A stretch of DNA of 64,000 bases from Nymphaea colorata (GCF_008831285.2 NC_045150.1:8320001-8384000), one strand, 5' to 3'. Positions 51,850 to 63,402 are shown, counted from the stretch's first letter. Notes: generated by a model from the letters alone, not told the origin. Program-made: numbers and translations.

Positions 51850-52815
51850 TGATCACAACAAAAGATGTCACTTCTGGGGCTAAAACAACAACTCTAGCGC
51901 AAGGCAAACAAAACGCAGTTGCTTGAGGGAGTCTTTTGAGATAGCAAAAAGAACGGCACTCAAGAAATTAGAGCTGCTTTCCGTCAGCGCCAATGCTGGG
52001 TCCAACTTATGGGACCCAACGCGCCTTTTCATGGTTAGCGCCAGTGCAGAAGTTCTTGCGATCGTCGCCCTAACTCTCAGTTGGTTGAGTTGAGGGTTAA
52101 CACCACTTGTATGCCAAAATGGAAGCCTGCACTAACATTCCAAAGAATGGGGACAAGGCCAGGAAGAAGCCCCACCCACAGAGGTGCGGAAACGAAGAGA
52201 GAGGAATGTTTCATGTAAATACTGCATTTGAATTCTGGCCTTCATTTTTGTCGCTGAATATTTATTGCATTTGATCAGAGGAGAGCTATTCTGAAGGTAT
52301 TCGCTTCATCTTACTCTCAAGTGCCCATTTTTTCCAATTAGTAAGCGTGTAGTTTTATATTTCACGTGCAGATATCATCCCTCAATAGTCCCACAGTAAC
52401 TTGCTGATGCTCTTGTTGCACGTTCTAGATTGTGAAAGTTTTGGTTGGAGGCAACACCATATTTATCCCTCTTTGGTGGGTGTTGCGATCACTAGGTTTC
52501 TCATTTTTTTTTTCTTGATAAAACAATTTATTTTGTCGGCATAGATGAATATTTTTCTTGTCTTGAACCAAGGTGCTTAGACTTCATGCATGGGGAATTT
52601 TGGATGAAAGACCATGTACCTACGTTCTTTTTATGTTTTAAAAACTACGAAAGAGAAACAAAATGTTTGACCAGCACTGGCACTTGACAAAAAGACGCAC
52701 TCTGGTGCAAAGGAAGCGACAGTGAAAAACACAACTTCGGCGTCTTACATTGCAGCGCCAGCAGCCAGTTTTCGTTGGAAAGGAACACAGAGATGTCTGG
52801 CGTTAAACTTAGTGC
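51850..52815. other. segment present in unit 1 only
   Basis: About 1 kb between sequences that lie only about 150 bp apart in unit 2 (62240-62395). It is less AT-rich near 51970-52200 and repeats GCGCCA(G/A)TGC-type words. No gene or element recognised. Either an insertion in unit 1 or a deletion in unit 2. Confidence 0.5.
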
Positions 52816-55542
52816 TGTAATTTAGGTCTCCTTTTTATGTTCATAGTTGCCTCCAATGAGAGGTTGGTTTCTAAATGGTCCCTCCTGCCATGAAAATGTT
52901 CTCTCCCCAAATTGCGTTCTTAAATGCATGCATGAAGAGAAGGAGCAGCTCTCAGCATGCACTTAATTATTATATTTATTATGTACAGTCTTATAATTTT
53001 GGAAGAGGAGAACGAAAAAGAATGAGAAAATTTGGCTCACACTTTTCCTTTCACGATTCCATCCCACTAAATGACTGATTTCACCAAATTTTCCGATAAT
53101 TTTGTTACTTTTCTATATTGTCCTCCATTGTCTCCGGACAGAAGCATGATCTTTCTCCTTAAGGTGGAACTTGGAAGATTGCTTACTGAACACCGTAGCA
53201 AAGGAAAGCCTCTGCTTGATATTTTAAAGGCATTGCTGCCATTTGTTTTAATCCAACCGAGATTTGGAATGAGAGGAAGAACGATACCGATTGCAAAAAT
53301 TAACAGGATTTCACGCGAGTAGTTCCCAACAAAAGAGAAGTCCATATCAGAAAAAGTTGAAAACTTTAGTTCTGAGAATAGAGTAAAAGGTTTGGCTCTT
53401 TAGTCAAGCTTCTCCCAAGAAGAATCCCTCCAAAACGAAAGCAGGATAACGAAATCTCAAGTTTTTCCGGTCCAAAATTGGATTTGTATTGGGATCCAAT
53501 CGACTAATTTTCGAATTTCAAATGGATTTGGGTGTTTTGTAAGATTTGGATATACGATCCAAACAATTAAAATTGCCCACCCTAAGACCCCACAAATGCT
53601 ACTATCTACTACTAAGTTCATGAGAAAGTGTATGACATGAAACTACTTTTAATTGCTCTCTTTGATGTTACTATAGCTGTTCTTTCGATCCAGACATGCT
53701 TCTTTTTATTTCCTTGGATGAAAAAGAAAGATATGGGGATCGGCAAATGAGAAGATATACCATATTCGAGTTCTGTTTTTCCGTTATGTGGACTCTGGAC
53801 CTTTCTTCTTTCTTTTTTTTTTTTTTCTTTTGGGAGGATCCACAAAAGCGTACATTGACCTGATAATTTTGTAATCGTCGACCAAGTTATAAATAAAAAA
53901 CAAACATTTCCAATTATATATGGAAAATCTCTAAACTCAACAACAACAAGTATGATGATGTTGATGACGATATATAGTAAATATAATTAACATATAAACT
54001 GAAAACTACATGTATAGTTGAGTTATACTGGATATAACTCAAGAAAAAAAAAACAGCATGAGCTTCAGATTCAACATTTAGAGGTGCTGATAAATTCTGC
54101 TTGCATATATAGACAGGACCGGATCTAGGTTTCTTCTTCAAATAAAACATTAGGTGAAATTTCATTCTCCCGTACATGTTCAGAACGAACAGAGGTGAAA
54201 ATTTTGGGAAAAATTAATCTCACCCGTGTGCATGCATATAAAGGCAAAAAATTTTGAGAGAAAAATGTTGGGCCTTGGGTAGAAGTGCTTCCTGTTTCCC
54301 CGAAATCAGCTTCTCCAAAATGTGCGCGTAGGGAAAATAATCTTAGAAAACTTTTCATGCTATCGAATGCACGCCACCTAGGTGAAACTGAAGAAAACCA
54401 GATACTTTTTCTTTTGCAGTAGAAGTATGTTCGATTCAAATTAAAGCTAAATGTGATATCTGGGATGACCAGTAGTCGATATCATTTACACTTACCCACT
54501 ATTTTCCAAATCACCATTTTGATTAACTTAATCTGAAAGTGACGAGGAATTCGACATGTTGAATGCATATGGCTTGATGCCGTTGTTTATATGTCAATTA
54601 TTGCTCAACCCTTTTGTGAATGTGAATAATCTGGGTTGTTATATTCTATCAATAAATCGGAAATTAACTTCGCAAATATGGAAGCTTCTGAAAATATTCC
54701 AAAGGAAGAATTTGTTCCAATTAAAGTTGATTTTAATTACTCTTCATCTCCTTCGTTTTCCCAACCATGTGGCAATTATATTCTCTCGGACTTGAACGGG
54801 CCCATGTGGATATTGGGTGCTTGAATGTAAAGCGTAATCTAGTCCATTACATATCACAAAATTAATTTTCAATAAATTACTAGTCATTGTGACGTCTTGG
54901 GTAAATTTTAAATGAAATATATGTCATCGGGCTCTTAAATTGTGAACCATGTGGGCTTTTCACCCTTTTGAAAATAAAATTTGACAATGTGCTGATGTTA
55001 CTAAATTCATTAACATGGTTTTAGTGAATTCACTCTAAAGACATGTACATTTTTCAATCTGAATTAATTTGGTTGCTAGATCCTTCAAGCACGTACGATG
55101 GTCACCGTGTTCTTACGTCAACATTATAAGTTCAAAACTTATGGACATATTCTGTTCAGCATGTATGATTAAACGAATTTTACACAAGGCCAAGCACATA
55201 AAACATGTTCGGATGTGGCATTTCTGATTTTTGAGGAACAGCCCATGAAATTAAATTGAACTAATGACCGGATTTTTACTGGCTGACCAGCTACATTACA
55301 TTAAATCGGCCGCTCCTGGATCTGACACTACAGATTTGAGTCCGATATGGATTTACACCAAGTCATTACCACCGTCTGGATTAGGTATTGCGCATAGAGT
55401 GTCTAATGTATTAATAGGCTGGACTGAGTTAAGAGTTCTAGATTAAAGAATTTTCGCTATCCGTATGTTGGGAGCTAGCAATGCTACCTCTAATATACAT
55501 ACAAGAGAAGGATTTCAATGATCATTATTTGATTCAAAGTCT

Positions 55543-56911
55543 TGATTGAGCTATAAAATAGAAGCAAGGAGAAGAGGAGGAAGAAGAAGAAGACATGATG
55601 TTTACATGGTTCAACAGATTGTCTACTTCCACAGAAGGCTCCATGTCCTTGCTTGCGATAAGCTTGGTATGTAACCTTACAATTTCAAGCATAGTGTCCT
55701 TGATTTCCACATGCATGGCAAATTAAGGTTTCACTTGAGGTCTGCCCATAACTCTTCTTCCCTTGAGGTCGGCCCGCTTTTCCCAATTTTTTGTTTTTGT
55801 TTCCTCTATTAAAAGCATCTCCACCACTATAGCCGAATGTTTGATTTTTCGCCATATATTTAACAGCAACATTTCCCTCACTTTCAGCTGTTTCAAGTTG
55901 TGCTTCATGAGAAAGCGACATAGCAAAACAAATCCTTCATGCTAATGTCACCTACATGGGTATTAAGAGCAGTTCGAAGAGATCCATCCACACTCATGCA
56001 TAGGGAGCCCCGATAAAATATAGGTCATGAAGTTCTTGTCATCAACCGGCTTTGAAAACAAACCGAGTTGGTGAGCCAAGGCTCTATGAAAATAATGAGA
56101 AGTTGATTCTAGGCCTTTTCTTATACTTTGCAACTGGCCTTTAAGTTGTTGTATGCATGCGCAAGAATGGGCAGCAAACATTTTTTTCAATGTCACCCAA
56201 AGATCATAGGATGTATTCAGTCCCACAACTTGACTGTGGACAACATTTGTTATGGATGACTTAACCCAACTCAACAGAAGTTGGTGAAGTTGTTCCCAAT
56301 CCTCACATTGTGGATTTCTGATTTTGACATTATTTTGAATCAGTAGTCCATTCCTCAGGCTGCAATAAATCCCATTAACTTGTAACTCTTCAAAAGAGGA
56401 GAAAATTGACTCGCCCATAGCAAATATTTGTCCGTCGCGAACTTGATTTAAAGAAAGTATTGTAAACTTGTTGAAGCAAAAAATAAAAAACTGCAAACCT
56501 GATTGAATGTTGAATGGAAGACCTGTAGAGGTGTTGTTTCCACCTGATTGGAAAGCAAATCCTAAAGAGGTGTTGTTTCCACAGCTAGCATCGGATGAAG
56601 CCATGAGCTCTGATAACATAAAACAGAAGCAAGGACAAGAGAAGGAAGAAAAGACACGGTGTTTACGTGGTTCAGATGGATTGTCTACTTCCACTGTGGG
56701 CTCCCTTAACCTGTGAACATATTAAGAGATTCCATTCAGTTTTCTCTCTCGTTACAAAACGATATCTGGTTTAAGGGATTACAATTGCAACAATTTATAA
56801 TATAGTTTCCATCTTTATCTCCTTGATTAACGTGAACTCCTTGCTTTCTATGATTTGACTGATGCAGCTTTCCTTCGCGCATGACGGCCGCCTGGTGGTG
56901 GTGTTGATCGT
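55543..56911 (-). mobile_element. deleted Copia element inserted in unit 2
   Basis: Unit 1 reads CAAAGTCTTTTAGCTACAT at about 47015-47035, the empty site; unit 2 has about 1.37 kb inserted there. Near-direct repeats of about 90 bp at 55553-55645 and 56613-56703 (sharing AGAAGCAAGGA and GGATTGTCTACTTCCAC-like words) look like LTR remnants. On the minus strand TTATCAGAGC just before the gag ATG resembles the Met-tRNA primer site. Only gag remains; pol is missing. Confidence 0.7.
55685..56604 (-). pseudogene. Copia gag remnant (UBN2 type) with zinc knuckle
   Basis: Begins at the ATG at 56604. The first frame, to 55963, includes SYDLWVTLKKMFAAHS, LKGQLQSIRKG and a typical gag_pre helix region. 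The frame then breaks and continues at about 55921-55685 with CHACGNQGHYA, a CCHC zinc-knuckle start. A non-gag piece (FNIQSGLQFFIFCFNK) interrupts the N-terminal part. Not functional as read. Confidence 0.75.
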
Positions 56912-57561
56912 TAAAGCTACATAGATTATTAGAGCGCATTGACCAAAATATTGCTTTTAAACTCCTTTTCCTTCTGTGAGAAGAAAAAGAGAAAGCAAAA
57001 GAAACGGAAAAAGAAGTCCGGAGATGCTGCCACTGAGGGATTGATATCTGAATGGTCCCCATATTTTCGATCCTCCTCCTCCTTTTCTATAGTACTGCGA
57101 CCTGCTTCTCCATTAATGATCAGCTTGTTAGAATATCTGCATTTCTGACTTTAAATTACTCCTTGAAAGGAAGACAGCCAAAAAGCATGTGAAAAAGCTA
57201 ACGAGAAACAGGAAGTTCATGCTGTTTAAACAAAAGTCGGTTTTGGTATCCTTCAACATTGAGGAAAGGCCTTCTGTATTTTATCACTCTATAAAATGAT
57301 GGCAGTTGCAAAGGCGCAAATTTGATCAGCAGTGAATTATACGAATTTGATTCTTTATGAAAGGCTACGTACGAGGGAAAGTTTAGTTTGAAAAGTACGT
57401 AGAAGATTTTTGATCAACCTAGTGCATGCATAAATTATAAGCAACCATAAATTAGACAGGTTTTAACTCAAACTCGAAACAGAAAAAATATGAGACAGAT
57501 GAGGAAACATCACCACCTTACCGAGCGCTCAGTTTTGGGTAACCATAATTATTAGTGCAGG

Positions 57562-57680
57562 CAAATGGCAGGGCAATTCTCCTTTGGCAGATGGCAAGCG
57601 ACTGTGCGTAATATGCGGAGAAATCTCTCTCTCATATGCAAACCTTTCTCCGACTGCCAAAGGAGGATTGCCTGTCATTG
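57562..57680 (-). ncRNA. MIR399: MIR399 precursor D
   Basis: Unit 2 counterpart of precursor B. Mature form at 57569-57589 on the minus strand, with the same first 19 nt (TGCCAAAGGAGAATTGCCC) and the same TG end as B. The opposite arm (about 57654-57674) is one base shorter than in B (GATTGCCTGTC versus GATTGCACTGTC). Loop and outer stem are conserved, so folding is preserved after duplication. Confidence 0.93.
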
Positions 57681-57762
57681 ACTCATGCACGCGAGTGTCT
57701 CCAATCTGTTGAATTTTACTCATGGGGTTTGGTTGACAGTGTATGAAGCACGGCCTTGTGTT

Positions 57763-57854
57763 CTTATACATGCGGAAAAGAGGGCGGTTGCCCGTGTGGA
57801 GCAGACTGAGGTATGAATATGTGGATATGCGGCAGGAAAGAAACCAGCATATGC
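57763..57854 (-). promoter_or_regulatory. MIR399 D promoter: TATA-like box and two P1BS sites
   Basis: P1BS GCATATGC (57847-57854), P1BS GGATATGC (57823-57830) and TATA-like TGTATAAG (57763-57770), in the same order and spacing as for B. The TATA-like box differs from B at one base. Confidence 0.75.
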
Positions 57855-58509
57855 TAAGGTACAATCCGTCTTCCTCTTCACTTTTGGAGGTTCCACAAAG
57901 AGAGAGAGGGAGAGTCATCATGTAATGCGAACGAATGATAGTTTTTCTTTCGTCAGTCTTCGCTCGTTATCACAGGAAATCAGAAAGGTGCAAATTCTCA
58001 TGTCACGTCAAACAGTCAAATAAGCATGTTTTAGTAATAATTTATATGTAAATAACAATATGAGAGGGAGATAGAGAGGGAGGCCTCTAAGGGCGCAGTA
58101 TGTAGAAGGCAAGGCACATCGCCTGTCTGGTTGAGCGCTACTCCAATGGAGGCCTTTAATCAAGTTTTCATTGGGCAGTAGATTATTAACGTCTTGCTCA
58201 CCTGAAGGAAGGAGAGAGAGAGAGAGATCACTGTAGAAAATTATGGATCTCGTGAAAGTATTGGATCTTTTAGAATCCGACCTCTTGTCTGCTTGAGATT
58301 TGGGAGCTTGAAAAGATACACTACTAACCAAACCCACGAAGGCCTATTCCCAAACAGAACCCAACAGTAGCCGGGCATCGGCAGGAATTGGGTTGGGACT
58401 GCCGACTCAGATTGTTACGACACGCCTACTATTTGGCAGTCAATTTTATGGGCACATAACTAATGAGCATACATCTGTTAAAAATGGATTTACTAGTACT
58501 TCCTGATCT

Positions 58510-58909
58510 TTAAGGGCCATTTGACACATTGGAAATATGAAATTGAAAAGAAGTTTCCGTAAACTTATTTCAGGAATTGAAGAAATGAAAATGAAATCCA
58601 GATTTTTAAAACCCTTTTGTTTGCTGGACTTGAGTTTATGTTTTAGGAAATAAATTTTTCATTTTGATAGGAATGAAAGATGAAAAACAGAATCGTTAGA
58701 GATTAAGCACGGCTTTGAAGCCAAGGGTTATTTTTTTCGTCTGGGAAATTTTTTTACACTCCTTGTGGTGAGACAAAATTTCCAAAAAGAAGTTTCTGAA
58801 AACAGACCCAATGGTAAATTTTTTTATCCTAAGTTTGATGGACAGGAAAATTTTTTAAAAATTTGAATTTTATTTCTAGTGTTACAGGATATTTCCTGCC
58901 CATCAAACG
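58510..58909. mobile_element. MITE-like insertion private to unit 2
   Basis: About 400 bp lying between CCTGAT and TCAGAGAGAAAA, which are nearly adjacent in unit 1 (48657-48672). The ends GGGCCATTTGACAC and GCCCATCAAACG are imperfect inverted repeats of hAT-MITE style. No coding capacity. It inserted after the duplication, or was lost from unit 1. Confidence 0.6.
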
Positions 58910-59693
58910 TCAGAGAGAAAACTCACGGGTGGACTTTATTCATCTGCCTTCAAATTCTTCTGCAATATATTTTGTCTTCTTCGATCTCCCTGCTGCCTTC
59001 CTGAATGCAAAATCTTCTTAGTTAGGTCTATGATCATTCTGTCTTCCAGCAACTGCTACTAAGTATTTACCTTCACATGGAACTTAATAACTTTCAGAGG
59101 GCAAAAGGAAAACAGAACTTGAGACTTAATGTTCTGACCACAGAAATTCAAAAAGTAGCAATTTGCAGAACATTCCAAGCATATTTTATCTGAAAACATT
59201 AATGTTACCTCTATGACCTTTAACAAACTCAAAATTTTAACTGGGGAAGCCCTTTTAGCAATGTGAAGGCCTGCGGTAAAAGAAAATGCCTCCTTTTCAA
59301 AGATGCACCAAATCTTGATTTTAGCTGGAATCCTTGACTTTATTGTGCAGTAGGTAAAGTATCGATATAAAAGTGTGGACCTGCATACACGTTGGTGATC
59401 ATGCCTGTACAGTTTCTTTAGAAGTCTTTTCCGGAAACCTCCTCGGCTTCTTGATCACTCAGATCAAACATCTTTCCCATTGCAAGTGGCAGGATGTTAT
59501 GGTGGATTAGCTCGTGTGCAGGAGAGATTCCTGAGAAAGAGTTCATCGTTATGGAAATTGACTTAACTGAGGTCCATGCTTTGTTTTCTGTAGCTCCCTT
59601 TAGAGGAACAAAAAGCAGATCTAAAGAGATGTATGCCTAAGCTTGGGGCCGCGTGGAGATGGAATATTTTAAAACGATGCCTCAACAGAAAAG

Positions 59694-59694
<1 letters not shown>

Positions 59695-59735
<41 letters not shown>
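59695..59735. repeat. (GA)n microsatellite
   Basis: About 40 bp of GA repeat. The unit 1 counterpart (near 49375) is only a few repeats long. Confidence 0.95.
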
Positions 59736-59740
<5 letters not shown>

Positions 59741-60458
59741 GTATGTATTCTTATGTGCAGGTATGTGTGCAGAGAAGCTTATACCAGTGTATTTAGAACC
59801 TTTTACATGAGATTTGTAAGAGGAAATCAATATTAATGGACTCCAACCATTTGCGTATACTTTTCTCCAATATATCGTTATAGCTACATGTCAGTAAGGT
59901 TCTGATTCATTTGATGGATCCGAGCTCCAAGTTTGATTTACAGTATGGGTGGCCGGTCGGGGGAACACTAAGCTGAAGTTATAGTTTTTATGTGACGTCC
60001 TGTATTTGATGAACATATGTAGCAGAAGGAACAGGTTCTAATTTGTTAACGTAACTAGGCCCAAAAATTTGACATAAAAATAATGGATTATTATATTAAA
60101 AACAAGAAAAGGATAAAGAATATAGCATACATGTTCGGCAAGAAAGATGCAGGTTCTAATTTGTTAACGTAACTAGACCCAAAAATTTGACATAAAAATA
60201 TTGGATTATTATATTAAAAACAATATAGAATATAGCATACATGTTCGGCAAGAAAGATAAAATCTTCAAGAGTTTCGAAATATTTCATAGAGAAGGAACG
60301 TCCATGGTCTTAGTAAAGCTAGCAAAAGAGATTTTGTTGGTGATAGATCAGGGTGCGCCAAAAGAGTGTGGAAGTGAAGGCAGCCTTGAAATTGAGGAAT
60401 AAAGGCAAAAGAGACACACTTTCTAGTGTGTAAGACAGCAGACGGGAATTGTACTGTA

Positions 60459-60505
60459 GGATATACTCTCTCTTGCAAGTGCATCATCAGCTTTATGTAT
60501 ATAAA
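60459..60505 (+). promoter_or_regulatory. MIR399 E promoter: P1BS and TATA box
   Basis: P1BS GGATATAC at 60459-60466 and TATATAAA at 60498-60505, same motifs and spacing (within a base) as upstream of precursor C. Confidence 0.78.
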
Positions 60506-60568
60506 TGCGGTGGCGCTTATCAAGGATTTGAAGAAGCCGTAAGGCGCGGGAAGCTAATTAATTTAAGT

Positions 60569-60717
60569 GTGCATGACAAGAATTGCAGGGCTCTTCTTCT
60601 TTGGCAGGCAAAACTCAACACTGTTGATCATGTGAACTGTGAAGTGCAGTACCACCGACTGCCTTTTGCAGTGAGTGCTGACTGCCAAAGGAGAATTGCC
60701 CAGTAATCCTTGTGCAC
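60569..60717 (+). ncRNA. MIR399: MIR399 precursor E
   Basis: Unit 2 counterpart of precursor C. Mature form at 60683-60703, same 21 nt as C. The 5' arm (60588-60608) reads GGGCTCTTCTTCTTTGGCAG, one base closer to perfect pairing than in C. The loop is about 20 nt longer than in C because of an added segment near 60655-60675 that repeats GACTGCC, so the internal fold differs, but the outer GTGCATGACAAGAAT/TGTGCAC stem is kept. Confidence 0.92.
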
Positions 60718-60855
60718 AAAGAAGTGAAGTCCATGGCCTTCTCTGTTTTACACTGTTCTCCGGTGGTGATTGGTATCGTGCCCCTCTTTCCGATCTCAGT
60801 GCACATAAGCTTTTATTTACGTGCATGAATGCATTTTCACGTTGCTATTTGCTTC

Positions 60856-60886
<31 letters not shown>

Positions 60887-61198
60887 CCGCATACGTGAAT
60901 GCGCGGGTGCTTGCATGCACTTGTATGTGTGTGTTTTCTCACTGTCGCTTTCATTATACAGGAATTGAAAAGATACTGTCGACCGTCATATGCGCGCACG
61001 CCTCTCTGCATGGCAGGTAGCTTTTCACTGCAGGAACATCCGTTTCTTCTTAGAAATTATAGTACTCGTTGAAAGGGTGAAGTCTAATTAAGAGCGACTG
61101 CGTGGAGAGAGAGAGAGTGAGAGAGAGAGAAAAGGGGGGCTAAGACCCAACAACATTAGCCTCAAGAACGGAAACCCTCAACCCAAATGACATGCCAC

Positions 61199-61201
<3 letters not shown>

Positions 61202-61241
<40 letters not shown>

Positions 61242-61262
61242 GGGAGAGAGAGAGAGAGAGAG
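61202..61262. repeat. (GA)n microsatellite
   Basis: About 60 bp of GA repeat with two GGGA interruptions. Another short GA run lies at 61105-61130. Confidence 0.95.
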
Positions 61263-61788
61263 AAGCAGCTAGCAATAAAGATATATATAAAAAAAAGTTT
61301 CTTTGAAGTTTGAAGGTTGACATGGAGACTACGTAAAATTGCTCCAGCCTTCTTCTGGATTGAAGATAAGATGTAAGCCGAGGACGTGGCCTTATTTGTT
61401 TATGATGGAAAATGTTTACATTGTGACAACTTAATTAGTTTGTTTGCAGACACAAATTCAACAGATCTTACGGGCACAGGTGCTGATATGAGCAGAAACA
61501 GAGCAATAACAGAGCGAGGGTTAGTCGGTCAGAAGTGTGTCATTCTGTATAGGTGAAGACGGTTGTAATTGAGCTGTAGAAGTGCGTAGAAGAAGATTGT
61601 AACGCAGCCGTTTCAAGTCGAGTGTGCATGTAATATTATATTACAACAACAATACAAAGGATGAGTTCTTGCCTCTCCAAAGTTGTGCTTTGTTCTCAAC
61701 TGGTTTGCCTTTTTTCTGAGTTCTTGATTTCCACCAAGAGTCTTATTATAAAATAATTACCATAGTACTGTTCTTAAATGAAACAAAG

Positions 61789-62104
61789 GGGACGTTTGGC
61801 AACACTAACATTTTATTACTGTTTTATGAATCTACCTCAAAAAGTAGGTAGATTCATGGAACTTTGTAACATGCTATTCTATGAATCGGACCCGACCTTT
61901 GGAAAAAGAAAACTGCTTCCATTCGTAAACGGCCCTAAAAGATTTTTCCTAGAAAGAAGAATAAAAAGGTTGTAGGACGCTTAAAATCTACTCGCACAAG
62001 TTTTGCTGTATGCAAAAGTTTTTTCTTATCTAGAAAACAAGGTTAGGCAAAACTTTGTCCATACTTGCACAACTTTTGCCTTAAATTTATACCAAACAGC
62101 CCCA
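61789..62104. mobile_element. MITE-like element, unit 2 copy
   Basis: GGGGACGTTTGG at the left and CCAAACAGCCCC at the right form an imperfect 12-bp inverted repeat. Shared with unit 1 (51447-51714), so it is older than the duplication. Confidence 0.45.
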
Positions 62105-63402
62105 GAGAGAATTACTTGTCATTTAAATGATAAAAAAGTTACTTATAGAATATATGGGTGCCTAAAAGAGCAAAAATTACAAAAAATAGTATAGTAGATC
62201 TACATGCTTTAATAATAAAAGGCATAAAATACAAAAAGGACGCGCATGAAGTCAGGTAGTTGCCATGATTTTCAGAAGCTCTTTCGCTTATGTCAGTAGT
62301 TTGTGCTCTAGACAGCTTACGTCATAGAAATTCGTCAATAATAACCTTTTAATTATTTTTTTGCCTTAATGAAATACACTTGCAGAAGGCTCTGGTTTTC
62401 CCCTTTTATGTTCATAGATGCTTTCAGTGAGAGGCTGGTTTCTGAATGATTCCTCCTGCCATGAACATGTTCTCCCTCCTAATGAGTAACTTAAATTGTG
62501 TGCAAGAACAGAAGCAGATCTTAGCATGCACTTAATGATATATTTATCATGTACAATCCTATTCTTATAATTTTGGAAGAGAAGGAAAAAAGAATGAGAA
62601 AATTCGATCCACACTTTTTCTTTCACGATTCCACGGCACTAGAGGACAGAATTCTCCGAATTTTCTGATATTGTCTTTTGTTACTTTTCTATATTATCCT
62701 CCAATGTCTGGGAACAGAAGCATGATCTTGCCGTTATCGTGGAAGATTGCTTACTGAACGTCGTGGAAAAGCAACACTTGTGCTTGACAGCTTAAATGCA
62801 TCGCTGCCATTTGTTTTAATCCAAGTGAGATTTGGAATGAGAGGATGAACGATACCGATTGCAAAAATTAATTCCGCTTTTGGCAGAACTCAAATTTCCA
62901 ATTTGGAATGATCTTCTTTTTCATCATCAAGATAGAGAAATTGATGACCAAGCTTAATCTGCTGGCGACATTTAATTCACTAATAGCTTGAAAGCTTCTT
63001 ACTGTTCTTTTCTGGAGTCACATGCAGGTTTGACCACAGAGAGTGAAACTTCTTTTGCTCATTATTCTGCTTTCATTTTGTAGGGATTCTCCTTTGGAAG
63101 AAGCTTGACTAAAGAGCCAAACTTTTTACTCTGTTCGCAGAACTAATGTTTTCAAATTTTCTGATATGGTCTTCTCTTTTGCTAGGAACTACTCACGTGA
63201 AAGCCTGTTAGAGATTAAATTACAGAGATGGAAGGCCCAGTTTGAATAATTAAGATTTCTCGGGCAATCAAATGCGTATGAGGCTAAGAGAGCCCTTCTC
63301 ATGCCCCCTCACCTGAATCCTTTCTGCTGAATTTGGTTGAACTGTTGCATGGAGGCATAATATATATATATATTATAACGGGAGAGGTATATATTAATAT
63401 GT

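Larger units (their letters stand above)
45020..53440. repeat. segmental tandem duplication, unit 1
   Basis: About 8.4 kb whose sequence is repeated in the same order and orientation at about 53520-63220. Clear matches include the start (GGATTTGGGTTTTTTG with GGATATACAATCC, versus 53524), the MIR399 B and C loci, 49100-49330 versus 59370-59600, 51160-51350 versus 61515-61700, and 52840-53300 versus 62400-62870. Limits are estimated by eye. Unit 1 has private insertions at 49573-49922 and about 51850-52815, and lacks the Copia gag piece and the 58.5-kb element of unit 2. Confidence 0.88.
53520..63220. repeat. segmental tandem duplication, unit 2
   Basis: Second unit, about 9.7 kb, colinear with 45020-53440. 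It is longer mainly because of a 1.4-kb Copia gag insertion (55543-56911) and a 0.4-kb element (58510-58909). Its last part, after about 62870, is rearranged: 63080-63220 matches unit 1 53300-53430 in the reverse orientation. Confidence 0.85.

Noticed and set aside
53395-53440. miR399-like AAGAAGAATCCC on the plus strand
   Set aside because: Too many differences from the core (CCCAAGAAGAAT) and no complementary arm nearby; it is the inverted counterpart of 63080-63130.
44481-60703. miR399 target mimic (IPS1/At4-type) in the cluster
   Set aside because: I looked for a miR399-complementary site with a central bulge; the only complementary stretches are the hairpin star arms.
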